64,000 nt of DNA from Gibbula magus (lineage: Eukaryota; Mollusca; Gastropoda; Trochida; Trochidae). Below the pieces are notes generated by a model. That model was not told the DNA's origin, made no database searches, and was given only the letters and a program-made list of their open reading frames with translations. Of the stretch, positions 33,889-43,899 are shown piece after piece. The stretch spans positions 52,754,989 through 52,818,988 of the forward strand of contig OW388297.1 in the NCBI GenBank assembly GCA_936450465.1, read 5' to 3'. The position numbers and the translations under genes are program-made. The stretch's first letter is position 1. Each line of letters begins with the position of its first letter.

Positions 33889-34579
33889 AACAGCAAAAGA
33901 AACGCGAAGTTTAATTATTATAGTTTATGTTTGAATATCAGCCAATGGTTTGTCATATCATTAATAAATGTCAGAGAACATGTTGTACTATTGGCACTGT
34001 AGAATACATATGGTTACCTTTGCGAAGTCAAAGGGTATCAGTGTGCGCAAATGCACGTCACATGTTGTCATGGTAACATGATCTGCATGAGCCTGGTAAA
34101 ATTAAAATTACTCGTGCTGTAATCCGAGACTTGCTCTGTGATAAGGTCCCAAATTGTGACTCCAGCCTCAATGTTTAAGAAGTTAATTCTTGTGAAAAAA
34201 AACGGGAAATTTTCTGAACCTGGGATATTGGCCGATTGCATGTTGATTAGTTTATAAGAACTGTTAATGTGCTCGTAGAACACCGTGATACTGGAAAAGA
34301 ATGCAATACCTTGAAGTTTTATCAAAATGAGACGCATAGAACCATTCCGAATGAAATTCAAAATGACGCCATAACGTCAAAACAACATCAGCAAAGACAG
34401 GGGTTTTGCATCAAACAACTTCCTGGAATTGTTTGCACTATTGACTATGTTATGTCTCCATTTTGTTCAACACGCCTTTAACATCATGTCAAAAAAATGT
34501 TCATGCTAAAACTTTGCTCAATACAGCGGTATCAGTAACTTCGAAATTATTACAGTGAACTCGCATTTCTTTTGCTGTT
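33889..34579. mobile_element. TIR element (~690 bp) in copy C
   Basis: The left end AACAGCAAAAGAAACGCGA is inverted at the right end as TCGCATTTCTTTTGCTGTT. Copy B near 24,215 has no insert between AGTTAAAGAG and AGGATCGGTTTTA. The interior has frames of 60-97 codons on both strands without recognisable transposase motifs. It is probably a non-autonomous DNA transposon; a clean target duplication was not resolved. Confidence 0.7.
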
Positions 34580-34686
34580 CAGTATATTTAGAATCGGTTT
34601 TATATTGTCATCCTTTAAAGTTTTAAAATTAGAATCTGCTTTTTAAAAAATAAATAAGAATTCAGTACAAACGATAACTGATATAT

Positions 34687-34910
34687 ACTGAGCAGAAAAC
34701 AACTTAAGGACATATTTCTTTGGTTTATTTTGACATTATTTTTTAAATAACTTATGTACATTTCTGATTAAAACATTAGAATGTTAATTTTTGGTTCATT
34801 ATTTTCTATCGCAATGACGTTCATCAACATATTATTCATAATCCTTTTTTCCTGACATACAGTTTCAAAATATGGAAAAAATCCAACGGTCCTTATCTTT
34901 TTTGCTCAGT
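34687..34910. mobile_element. Small TIR element (~225 bp) in copy C
   Basis: ACTGAGCAGAAAACAACTTAAGGAC on the left is mirrored on the right by GTCCTTATCTTTTTTGCTCAGT. Copy B (near 24,330) has an uninterrupted TACTATTATATTTGGCTC, so the element inserted only in copy C. It has no coding capacity and is MITE-like. Confidence 0.8.
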
Positions 34911-35593
34911 TTATTTGGCTACTTTAAATCTAAACTATAAATGAACTTACATGCACTATTATCTTACTATAAGTATGTACTTTTGATAAATTTTATTTTG
35001 AGTTGGAAATATTACATAATTTCACCAATGCATCGCAAGTGAATATGTTTATGTGATTTGAGTCCATCTTCTCCTATCTTATTTTGCAACACTCATGGAT
35101 AACATGAAACTAATAAAACTTCAATTATGAATATGATCATTTAAATGAAATCATTAGGTTGAAAAAGTTATGTATCCTTTAATGTGTCCAAAAAGCAAGT
35201 GTTGATGCAATTTTGATTAAACAAATGACCGTGAAGATTAGTTTGAACAACATAGCTAATACAATAACAAAGACTAATCTTGTTTCAGTCGCACAGACGA
35301 CCAGATCTTGTGATCTGATTACTTGACTAACAATGATTTAGGTGTGTTCGTAAGATATATAGATTGCATTATAGAGGCAATAGTTCATTTCAGTTTATTT
35401 TCTCTTGATACAGGCACATCTGATCATATAATGATATCTAGATAAATGTTCACAAGTAAGGGAATTTAACTGAAGTCATACATTCTGAAAAATGGCACAT
35501 TCAGATGTTTTAATCCAATATTTGAATTAAATAACTGTATACAATTTCAGAAACATACATACAGGTTGACATATTCACAAGAAAAAATGTGGT

Positions 35594-35687
35594 GGAATCC
35601 GCTTGCCGGATCCTTCCGGATTCTCCCAAAAATGGGCGGATCCTGAAGAATCTGGAAGAATCCGGAAGAATCCGGCAAGCGGATTCC
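35594..35687. repeat. Near-perfect hairpin (foldback)
   Basis: The left arm GGAATCCGCTTGCCGGAT continues through CTTCCGGATTCT. It is mirrored by AGAATCCGGAAGAATCCGGCAAGCGGATTCC, about 31 bases per arm with one mismatch. The loop contains a further AATGGGCGGATCC and GAAGAATC. It is GC-rich against an AT-rich background. I do not find it at the corresponding place in the right arm (near 55,650), which suggests insertion after the inverted duplication. Confidence 0.85.
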
Positions 35688-36479
35688 AACCCTTTTAATC
35701 CTGTGATTGAGTCTACTTACAATTACAAATGTTAAGGACTTTAACTCTTTAATATAACACTAAGGTTACTGTGATGCTCTGTGAAATGACGCAATAATTT
35801 TTGACGTTATTAAAATGAAATATATTGTGAGCTTTGCTACAAAGAAAATTCGAACCCAACAATGAATATGAATCTCGTCATCGTAATAATCAAACTGTGT
35901 TCTATTTCTCAACTACGTTTTAAGCGTTAATACATCATTGTTAAATGTGATTTGATGATTTCATGTCATAAGGAATTGAGAGAACTACATTTCATGAGAT
36001 TTTCAAGCTCCTTGGAAACAAATATTTGTATTTGTCTTTGAAAGTGTCTATCTAATTTAACATAAGGGGAAAAAACTGATTTAAAAAAAAGATGTTGTGA
36101 TGAAAGGTTGTTCTTCTCGATTCTAGAATGTATACTTTAACGCAGTTTTATGCGAAAGGGCGTTGTAATGCATGTATGAATTGATGAATACCCTTGTCAT
36201 TAATATTGATATTAAACTTCACTAGCTCAGCACTGACTGAGGCAATAATACGAACAAACATACATTTAAAGGATGCAGATGTATCTAGATTAGATTATTA
36301 ATAATCAATTACCAATAGTATACATTTAAGACGTTGATCACGGAATGGGTTAGAAAGCAATGCCTTATGAAGTAATTTACTCTATCTTCTTTCCTGACCG
36401 AGCAGTCATCTGGTGTGCGATCAATTAAGCACAGACAGAATATTGAGTTGGTTCGGAATAAGCAAGTAATGATGCAAGA

Positions 36480-36750
36480 TCAAACGCGAATAACAAGCCA
36501 ATACAAAAACAAGTACACGAAATTACATCACTTAGCCTTTAATCATTTCGTTGTGATGGTTATTGTCGTAGCTTTTTTTTGACAAGTTTTGCTTAAGAAT
36601 TACTAGCAACTACAAAACAGCTGCCATTATCAATCTAGTGATTATTTTGTTAAGAGAGCAATGCATATTGATTAAGCATAACATCAAAGAACGCTGTCGT
36701 AAATCACAGATACACTTAAATCATAAACGCTGTGAAAGTCAATAATGTAC
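36480..36750 (-). other. Conserved block M, left arm, distal copy
   Basis: The minus strand carries the block M landmarks: GACTTTCACAGCGTTTATGATTTAAGTGT, GCTTAATCAATATGCATTG, GGCAGCTGTTTTGTAGTTG, GATTAAAGGCTAAGTGATG. It pairs with 53,265-53,590 in the right arm and is strongly similar to it. No long frame is open. Confidence 0.55.
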
Positions 36751-37591
36751 TAAATGACCAAAATTCCTTCTTCCTGGGGAGAACACGTAACAGAACCACT
36801 TTTTGACAAAACTACGCTTTGTAACGAGAACAAACTTAAAATTGATGGTGCAATGTAATTATCATTTATCCCCAACTTCTGAATGTCCCTATACTTAACA
36901 CGTATCACCCCTGGGAATTACCATCAGGCCTAGCTCGGATGGTATGGTGTAGATTGATCAGAGTACACTGGACAAAATTAGTCTACCCGAGGGGTGGACT
37001 CTCCCCTCCTTCATTATCATGTATGCACATTGTGAAATTATGAATATAAATATATTGACAAATTGATAGAATATCAATCTTATAAAATCCAAATAATCAT
37101 AATAAAGTGTGTCTTTATGTCAGATCTTATTGTCTATTGTCAGATTTGATGTATAACAAGATTAGATAGTTCTCCAAGAGTCAACGTCAAGGAAATTCAT
37201 CGCAAACATGTGATATATTGCGTTCAAGGTAGGCCTTTTTCTCATTTTATGTACTGTCATTTGGAATTAATCCATATCGTCTAAAGAAGAAACACTTATC
37301 AGTACTGTGTCCATTTAGAAATCCTTCCATCATTACAAAACATATGTCTTTTTATATTGATGGTTTAACCTTTTAACTCCGAGACGCAGATACACACTAC
37401 ATGCTTCATACGTGTGCACTCCAGTAAAGAGATGAGAAATACCCGTGTCCACCAAGAACTGCTGCACTAATCTCCTACAGAACCAGAATTTGTCCTACAT
37501 GTAGAATCAGGTCTTTGAAGGGCATTTAGAAGTGGTATACATAAGAACATGAAGATTTTCTGGATAACAACTTCTTTAATGTGAAAATACA

Positions 37592-37626
37592 CGACGTTTC
37601 GGAGTACATACTCACTCCTTCATCAG
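37592..37626 (-). ncRNA. Hammerhead-ribozyme-like motif (left end of short PLE)
   Basis: On the minus strand: CAC, then CTGATGA (37,620-37,626), extra A, GGAGT-loop-ACTCC, GAAA (37,597-37,600), CGTCGTG. The core is identical to the motif at 11,549, including the CAC/GTG helix I. It is intact in sequence; activity is untested. Confidence 0.6.
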
Positions 37627-37913
37627 GTGGGATGTAAGGAAATAACAAAATATGATACATTTATATAGCAAACAAAACAGTTATCTACCTACTCCCATTC
37701 ATGTTTGTATTGCAAATCCTTCATCTACTTACTCCCATTCATGTTTGTATTGCAAATCCTCATCATTCTCATGCTTCATCTCCATCATGTTTGTATAACA
37801 AATCCCCATTGTATACCATTCTCATGCATGTTAATCTCCCTGATTGACTTTTCTCACCATTGTTTTGTTTGCTATATAAATGTACCATATTTTGTTATGT
37901 CCTTACATCCCAT

Positions 37914-37948
37914 CTGATGAAGGAGTGAGTATGTACTCCGAAACGTCG
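37914..37948 (+). ncRNA. Hammerhead-ribozyme-like motif (right end of short PLE)
   Basis: On the plus strand: CTGATGA (37,914-37,920), extra A, GGAGT-loop-ACTCC, GAAA (37,940-37,943), CGTCGTG. It differs from the other copies just upstream: CCCAT replaces CCCAC, which weakens the first pair of helix I to T-G. Confidence 0.6.
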
Positions 37949-38009
37949 TGTATTTTCACATTAAAGAAGTTGTTATCCAGAAAATCTTCCTGTTCCCACA
38001 TGTAGAAGT

Positions 38010-38175
38010 TCCGGTGTTTCCAGGAAGCGCACACCACTTGCAGGACGTGCTTCATCGAAGAATTGTAATTAGAGCAATGTTGGCTCTGCACTGGAATACA
38101 TTGTCGAATCCGAAAAACAAACTTGGCAGCTTCGATATGGATTGATTCGTCTTTAAACGTCACCGTCCTTTTCAT
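38010..38175 (-). other. Conserved block X, left arm
   Basis: The minus strand reads HIEAAKFVFRIRQCIPVQSQ, then SMKHVLQVVCAS. The same nucleotide segment (GTCAACATTG, TTCGTCCATGAAGCACGTCCTG) recurs on the minus strand in copies A (1,266-1,360), B (13,565-13,660) and C (26,890-26,960), and on the plus strand in unit D (45,430-45,540) and the right arm (51,550-51,680). Frames are disrupted differently in each, so coding status is doubtful. The 90-codon frame at 37,903-38,175 is a chimera that runs into the neighbouring PLE. Confidence 0.45.
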
Positions 38176-39038
38176 AATCTAGTAATTAAATACGAGGTAT
38201 TATAATTATGTCATCTTTGTATTGGCTGATATATTGGCCAAACAGGATTAAACAATAACTCTCTCACTTGCAATGTTGCAATGTTTGAATAGATTGTGAT
38301 TGTTTTGTTTCACTCATTTTGAATGCATATAACATAATCGGAGTGTTTGTATTTTTAAACGCATTGGTTCGGATTTCTCTTCATTTGTGACAGATTGAAT
38401 TGTGAAAACCTGATTTCCTGTAATTATTTCATGAAACACCGTTTTTCGAGTAATTGAGTACTAGTATTACACATAAATTGCAGAAACAAGTTAGATCTTT
38501 CTAAAACTACAATTGGGGGACGTAATAAATACACGAGATACCAGTAATCGAACATGTTATAGGAGCTAATATTCAATAACATATTTTGTCGATGTTATCA
38601 GCTTTATACTTATATTTTGAAATAGTATATTAATACTTAAATATCAGTTCGCTCACAGTAGGTGCATGCTATGTAACTACATGTTCAAGACACACTATAT
38701 ACACTGTATATATACTGTATACTAGTCTTGACTGATGTATTGTATAACTTATATTATAAATACCTTTGAAAAGCCTGAGCTCAATATTAACCCTAAATAT
38801 CAGAGAAAATTTACCATATTCTACGTTGTTACATTTTGTTGAACCGAAAATGTTTTATGATAGGTTGTTAACTGTTACTTACATTAGGATGATGGAAATG
38901 ACAGAATCGCAAGGTTGTAAAAAGTTATGAACACAACGTCAAAATCTGAATAAATGTATTGAAAAAACGGATAAAGATCAGAAACGGAGATAACGAGACA
39001 ATAATACAAAATGTGCACACAATTTAAACATTGAGCCT

Positions 39039-39242
39039 TTAGTCACATTGCAGGATACCCTGTGATGTTGGAATTATTGCTTTTATGTGAGAGTTTGTCT
39101 TTTGAAATGTTGAAAGAGCTGCAATTACCACACTGGCAATTACGACCAAAAGCACATTGATAAAGCAGAATATGAAAGGAATCAATGAGAGACTTGTGAC
39201 AGAAATGTTCTGAAACGTCATAATTTGTCTTCTCCGAAACAT
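39039..39242 (-). CDS. Possible exon with one membrane helix (block M, open copy)
   Basis: This minus-strand frame of 67 codons starts MFRRRQ and ends at a TGA after QGILQC. Its centre is strongly hydrophobic (LIPFIFCFINVLLVVIASVV, about residues 20-40), enough for one membrane-spanning helix, preceded by basic residues. Upstream on the same strand is a plausible splice acceptor (TCTCCCACAG, near 39,252). It is the only one of nine block M copies in which this frame is open; the others carry an extra GAAATAATTTCC-type segment or stops. It could be a surviving last exon, or a chance opening in a non-coding repeat. No family is recognised and no partner exon was found. Confidence 0.25.
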   Translation of the reverse strand: MFRRRQIMTFQNISVTSLSLIPFIFCFINVLLVVIASVVIAALSTFQKTNSHIKAIIPTSQGILQCD

Positions 39243-39394
39243 ATTTTTGATGCTGTGGGAGATTAAGTTAGCCGTACATCTTACAAACTAGTCAAACAGT
39301 TGATTTCGCCACCCTAAGCATAACATTACCCCCTCAGTTGTATTTCTAGAATGTTTGTAAAATATGATACTGAGAATAGCTCACATCACGTAAC

Positions 39395-39612
39395 AAGGTT
39401 CGAATCTCGTTTGGGGCTCGACAAATTTGTCTGGTGAAGAGAACTGTTCCACGTGTTTTGGTGCACTGCTCAGTGCGCATTATTGCCGAGGCATGCAGGT
39501 CTCTTCGCAATGCATAGCCATAAAAGTATTGCAGCCTTTCTCTCTGCAATGATACCAGCAGCTGCGAAGTAAAATACTCTTGAATGAGGCATTATACTCC
39601 TAATCATCTCAT
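39395..39612 (+). mobile_element. Decayed tRNA-headed SINE
   Basis: On the plus strand: GGTTCGAATCTCG (B-box type), AGAGAACTGTTCCACG, GCAATGCATAGCCAT and AAATACTCTTGAATGAGGCATTATACTCC, ending near CATCTCATCGC. It is strongly diverged from the younger copies and lacks the A-box end. The 67-codon minus-strand frame over it is an artefact. Confidence 0.65.
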
Positions 39613-39635
39613 CGCATGTTTCATCTTGAAAATTA

Positions 39636-40090
39636 AAGGCGCTGTAGCACGTTGTTTGCTTATTATGTTTTATTTGGCATTATCCTCAAAGTTAATACAA
39701 TGCAATGTAACGTTAGAAGGTAAACAATCTCATTGCATGACCCGATAGGGCGTCTCAATGAAAACGGGTTTCCGAAAGGGAACAAACAGGTTCGAATTGT
39801 ACAATGACAATTGTGTTGAACTCTTAAGTGTTGGACAAAGATTTGTAGGTCTCAAGTGATTTTGCGAGTATATACAGCAATATGGTTGACCATTCCATCA
39901 TAGTGCCATTATTAAAGCACATTTAAATGGTCGCCCGAACGGGAATGGACTCACGGGGTTTAATAGAACCATGTACGTTCGTTTTAAAACTTTTTGGATC
40001 CAGGAGTATTATTCAGCCATTGGCTACACTTATTTACTTGTTCTTGAAAGCACTTTATTTCAGTAAGAATAACGTGTTACTGTGTCTTTA
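39636..40090 (+). mobile_element. R1 TIR element, left arm
   Basis: It starts TAAAGGCGCTGTAGCACGTTG and ends near AACGTGTTACTGTGTCTTTAAA, the decayed inverted tip. Landmarks CATTGCATGACCCGATAG, TTGACCATTCCATCATAG and ACCATGTACGTTCGTTTT are present. The right arm has no R1 at the equivalent place. Confidence 0.6.
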
Positions 40091-40544
40091 AACACGTGAA
40101 AACATAATTTTTAAAAGTAAAATCCAGAACATGTCTATAGTGACTACTGTACATGTAGCAGTGTATCTGGAGTGATGCCATAAAAAGTATATTTCTTTTA
40201 GTGATGTATGACGCCAGATGAAAATTTTCATTATTTACATAAATCAATGAATTATAAATGAAACGGTAATGTATGTTATGTGCTACGTTACTAATTTGGG
40301 CACTAGTATTTGACATGCACTTGAGAGTAACAGCTACTATACTTCTATGGACACTTACAGTGAAAGTTAGTGCAATTTAAAAGCCCGTGATATTTTGTTG
40401 CAGTGATAAAGATAATTGATTCGCTGATTCACATTTGCCTAGCAACCATTGTAACCCGTATTTAAAACGATTGTTCGCAAGAGAAATGGGCCATTTCTTG
40501 ACTATTTTATGCGAATCAAATGGAATAGAATGGGTAATAAAGAA

Positions 40545-40692
40545 ATTATTACCCGAGGAATTGTGTCATATTACTTTATTAATTTTACGAAACTCGTGCA
40601 AATTTGTGTATAACCCTCGCTCTCGCTCGGGAAATACAAAAATTCGCACTCGTTTCGTAAAATTAAAATGACACACTTCCTCGGGTAATAAT
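40545..40692. repeat. Long hairpin element (foldback)
   Basis: ATTATTACCCGAGGAA on the left is mirrored by TTCCTCGGGTAATAAT on the right. The pairing continues inwards through GTGTCAT..TTAATTTTACGAAACxxGTGC for about 60 bases per arm with a few indels. The centre CCCTCGCTCTCGCTCGGG is itself partly palindromic. The 78-codon frame across it has no support. Confidence 0.85.
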
Positions 40693-40759
40693 CTCTATGT
40701 ATATTGTTAAACAATATATCATAAATGTAAATGTAAATACCTAAAGCTCAAGTCTTTGC

Positions 40760-40812
40760 GGTGAGTTATTGTTTGACGCCGCTTCGGCAGTATTGCAGCC
40801 ATTAGCGTCGAG
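40760..40812 (+). repeat. Short GTGAGTTATTGTT repeat
   Basis: GGTGAGTTATTGTTTGACG, CCGCTTCGGCAGTATTGCAG, CCATTAGCGTCG is another copy of the 15,093-type repeat. Confidence 0.7.
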
Positions 40813-40879
40813 ATAATTGTACATTTGATGACGTTGTGATCCCAAGTATTGGTCATTCCCTCTACGAAAAGCCCCAGAC

Positions 40880-41350
40880 AGCTGAATTATTGTGTAGAGA
40901 CTCCTTGGCCAATGAAAATTATAAGTAATAGATGCCATGACTCCAAATAAGGGTCACAAGGGACACAACCTAGAACCTCTTTTCGTCTTCTTCAACTCAC
41001 AAAAACCCTAAAATGGTTAAAATAGTCCTTAGCTAATGGGGATTATAAATGAATAGATTATGTGACCTTGTGACCACAAAATGGTCACAGTGGTCACGAC
41101 CTAAAAAACGTATTTCATCTTCTTTTCCAGCATGAAAGGTTTAAATCTTTGTGCAGACTTCTTGGCCAATGAGGATTATAATTGTAAATTTGGTGACCCT
41201 GTGGCCCTTTAAAGCTGAAATGTTGTATACATACTCCTTATTCAATCTTGATTATAAATTATAGATCGATGATACCTGAACTTGGTGACCCCCAATAAAG
41301 GCACTTGGGGTCATAACCTAAAAGCGTTTTAATATTCTTCTCCAGTAGGC
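40880..41350 (-). repeat. Diverged minisatellite, ~130-150-bp unit (minus)
   Basis: Three or so repeats of a unit containing CTTGGCCAATGAGGATTATAA, GTGACC..., GTCACxxxxTCACGACCT and TTTCATCTTCTTTTCCAG. On the minus strand this matches the array at 42,330-42,720 (GAAGATGAAAAT, GTGACCCTTATTTTGGGTCAC, ATTGGCCAGGGAG). The two arrays face each other across about 1 kb near the centre of the inverted duplication. Confidence 0.65.
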
Positions 41351-42329
41351 CCTCTAAGAAATACTTTTTGGAAATTAACATTTAGTTTTTTGAAAAAAAG
41401 GTTTTATAGAATATTAAGGCCTGAATAGAATCGATAGTATGGTATGTTTAATGGCATTTTGTATATCGATTTGCAATTGAAATATCAGTTGATATTGGCG
41501 CAATTTCACAGGCTATAATTAAATTGAGGTTTGACATGACTTCCAATGATAAACAATGATGCAAAGTTTTCCAAATTCAATAGGTAGTCATGATAACCGT
41601 CTCAATATATGAGAATTGTTCAACATCAATAGAAGGGCCTGTTAATCTGATTATCTATATTTATAATCAATCATATTTATTCATATTTACAGGTAGCAAA
41701 TTATTTGTATTTGAAATATGAAATACGGTACCTATAACGGTACCTATAACGTGTTATGTTGTCCTTTATTCAGGATGTCAGATTCCATTAAACACATAAA
41801 TGTCTGCAAGAAAATGAATTTTTTTGTGAAAGCATGCATCACCAATAAAGTAATTAATTGCCATGCCTATTCTGACAATATAAGGCTTATATATTTGAAT
41901 AAATGTTCATAATTTCTATATAATTGCATTTAATTTCTATGTTTGGGTTGCTGAAATAGAATGAACAACCAGTGTACATGTGCTTCATTAACAACTACTG
42001 ATGTTCATAGTTAGTCACCACTAACTTGATGATGTAGCAATACAATTCTAATTTTACCCAGTATTAATTAATCATAAACAATACGAACACAGATTTAGAT
42101 CTACATGTAGATTTATTTTGTACATTCGTCTTTCATAAGACTGTCGGGCTGGATATTTTATTTTAGTTTGAAGTTGAATGTAAATTGCATGGAAAATGTA
42201 AGAATAAATAAAGTTATCTTACTAGATCATATTCTAAGAATGACAACGAAAATGAATGATTAGGACATTTGACAAATGTAATATCCAGAGATAGTTATCT
42301 CCAATTAAGAATCCCCATGTTCAGGAAGA

Positions 42330-42720
42330 ATGAACATAAAATTTCAGTTTTCTAGAGCTTTTCTATACTGTAGAAGAAGATGAAAATGAGTTGTTATGTC
42401 ATGGCCCCTCTGACCCTTATTTTGCGTCTAGGGTCACCAAATCGCCAATTTAGAATCCCCATTGGCCAAGGAGGCTGTACAGAACATTTAAGGTTTCTAG
42501 AGCTTATCGTACTGGGGAAGAAGATGAAAATAGGTTTTTATGTCGCGACCCCTGTGACCCTTATTTTGGGTCACAGTGTCATCATATCTACAATTAAGAA
42601 TCCCCATTGGCCAGGGAGTATGGACATAAAATGGCAGCTGTCTGAAGAGATGGTGGTGGAGGAGAAGCCCAACAAGTGAAAAGTTTACAGACGGATCGGG
42701 CCTTTCAGGTCTGATGAGCT
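42330..42720 (+). repeat. Diverged minisatellite, ~150-bp unit (plus)
   Basis: Two full units and a partial one: TTTCTAGAGCTT, GGGGAAGAAGATGAAAAT, TTATGTC, GTGACCCTTATTTTGxGTC, AGAATCCCCATTGGCC. The array ends with GGCCTTTCAGGTCTGATGAGCTAA, a terminus also seen near 3,640-3,665. The 99-codon frame across it is a by-product of the repeat length. Confidence 0.7.
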
Positions 42721-43532
42721 AAAATTAAATGGCACAATGTAAAAGGTAATTTCAATAACAAGTTCAGGTACTGTTTAAGCATCATCTGATATTATCCTCT
42801 AGCAACAATTATGGTTCCATAAAATGTTCACAAATTGAATAATTCCCTTCGGAAATGATTTGGAACATTTTGTCATTATAAGTTGAGATCTCAACACCAC
42901 ATTATCGAGTTCTGGCATCCTTTAATGATTCACTAAAACTTTCCAGAATAAAATTTCTTTTTACAAGAGTTAAGCATTCCATCCTAATATCCCGTAGCTC
43001 TATATCACGATAGCTGAGAATCAAATGCATTACACATGCTTAGGCAATTGCAATATTGCCTGTTAAATATCCTAAAACACTGATAATCTTTTAGAGAATA
43101 TTACAATCGCATGTTTGAGATATAAATATACCAATACTGTTGAGTTATGACATATATGCTAGATATAGTGTTTTTTGGCAATCCGAAGGTGCACTTGGCG
43201 TCATTAATTGATCTCTCATAACATTTGCACATTTCAATACGTGAATCAATGAAAAATCTGATAAATTAATGATTATTAAATAGTGCTATATTTGCTGAAA
43301 ATCTCAAATAATAATTTCCATTGAGTACTAATTCCACTAAGTTTTGCGATTGAAATTGCAACATTCATACTGCTTTTCCAGTAGTGGGGTTCCATTGGCT
43401 CCTGTACAGATCTCAATATAAAACGCATAAACATTTTTTTAAAAGCTTTAAACGACAATATCGTACAGTATTGTTACACCTGGAACTATGTCATGACATC
43501 TTGAACAGTGCTTAAACTATGATTTGGTCAAC

Positions 43533-43786
43533 AAGGTGAGGTGAGGTGAATTAGGTTTTAATGCCGCTTTCAAGAGTATTTCACTTATATCACGGCTGCT
43601 AGTATTATTGCAGGGAGAAACTAGCAAAACATGGGTGGTACTGCACCGAAATTCACTGTAGCATAGCACCCGAACCTTACTGCGTGTAGAACAGTTCTCT
43701 ACTGCAGACAAAGTTGCCGTGCCTTTGGCAGGATTTGAACCCGGACCCTTGATCCGATCGTAACCACTGCGATATCCCGCCTTCGA
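43533..43786 (-). mobile_element. tRNA-headed SINE, internally deleted
   Basis: The tail GTGAGGTGAGGTGAATTAGG lies at the left and the tRNA-like head (GCGGGATATCGCAGTGG read on the minus strand) at the right. The GCAATGCATAGCC segment of full copies is missing, so the copy is about 255 bases. A short SINE piece (GCCCCTGGCGGGGTTCGAACC, 43,864-43,886) follows. Confidence 0.8.
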
Positions 43787-43899
43787 TTTCACATTAAATA
43801 TTTAAATATCTATTATCTGATAACACTATTTCCAATAAATGTTTTTTAAGAATTTGAGTTCCCGTGCCCCTGGCGGGGTTCGAACCACGTTAGGTCAAC

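Larger units (their letters stand above)
24390..34970 (+). repeat. Tandem segmental duplication, copy C
   Basis: Copy C follows copy B directly, head to tail. It starts near CTTCATTCTTGAATCAATATAA, matching 11,660 in B, and loses similarity to B near 34,970. It lacks B's HIRAN element, SINE, minisatellite and Crypton. It carries its own insertions at 26,131-26,682, 28,789-29,286, 33,889-34,579 and 34,687-34,910, and a local 96-base tandem duplication at 30,444-30,640. No intact gene is seen. Confidence 0.85.
37507..37997. mobile_element. Short Penelope-like element with inverted hammerhead ends
   Basis: It is flanked by the target duplication ACATGTAGAA (37,497-37,506 and 37,998-38,007). The right arm of the inverted duplication keeps the empty site (51,669-51,680, one ACATGT between the same flanks), so the 491-base insert is cleanly defined. 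Terminal segments of about 130 bases are inverted: CTGGATAACAACTTCTTTAATGTGAAAATACACG on the left is mirrored on the right. Each contains a hammerhead-like motif. The middle has a duplicated ATTCATGTTTGTATTGCAAATCC. The left TTTGAAGGGCATTTAGAAGTGG also begins the PLE at 11,063, so this is an internally deleted relative. Confidence 0.8.
35190..42110 (+). repeat. Inverted duplication, left arm
   Basis: Segments here recur as reverse complements in 47,690-56,100. Pairs by eye: CAAGTGTTGATGCAATTTTG 35,198 with 56,090; GATCAGATCACAAG-type sequence 35,310 with 55,990; AGAAAATTCGAACCCAACAATGAAT 35,844 with 55,510; AGAAAGCAATGCCTTAT 36,353 with 53,690; block M 36,480-36,750 with 53,265-53,590; ACATGTAGAAGTTCC 37,998 with 51,680; block M 39,039 with 49,960; ATTCAACATCAATAGAAGGG-type sequence 41,620 with 48,035; AGATTTAGATCTACATG 42,090 with 47,705. 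Identity is clearly below perfect. Each arm has its own insertions. Confidence 0.8.

Noticed and set aside
37561..37990. Simple MITE (DNA transposon) reading of the element with 130-base inverted ends
   Set aside because: The ends match the PLE at 11 kb, contain hammerhead-like motifs, and the target duplication is about 10 bases, which fits a Penelope-like origin better than a cut-and-paste transposon.
37903..38175. 90-codon minus-strand frame as a gene
   Set aside because: It runs from block X into the inserted Penelope-like element, across the target duplication, so it is a recent chimera.
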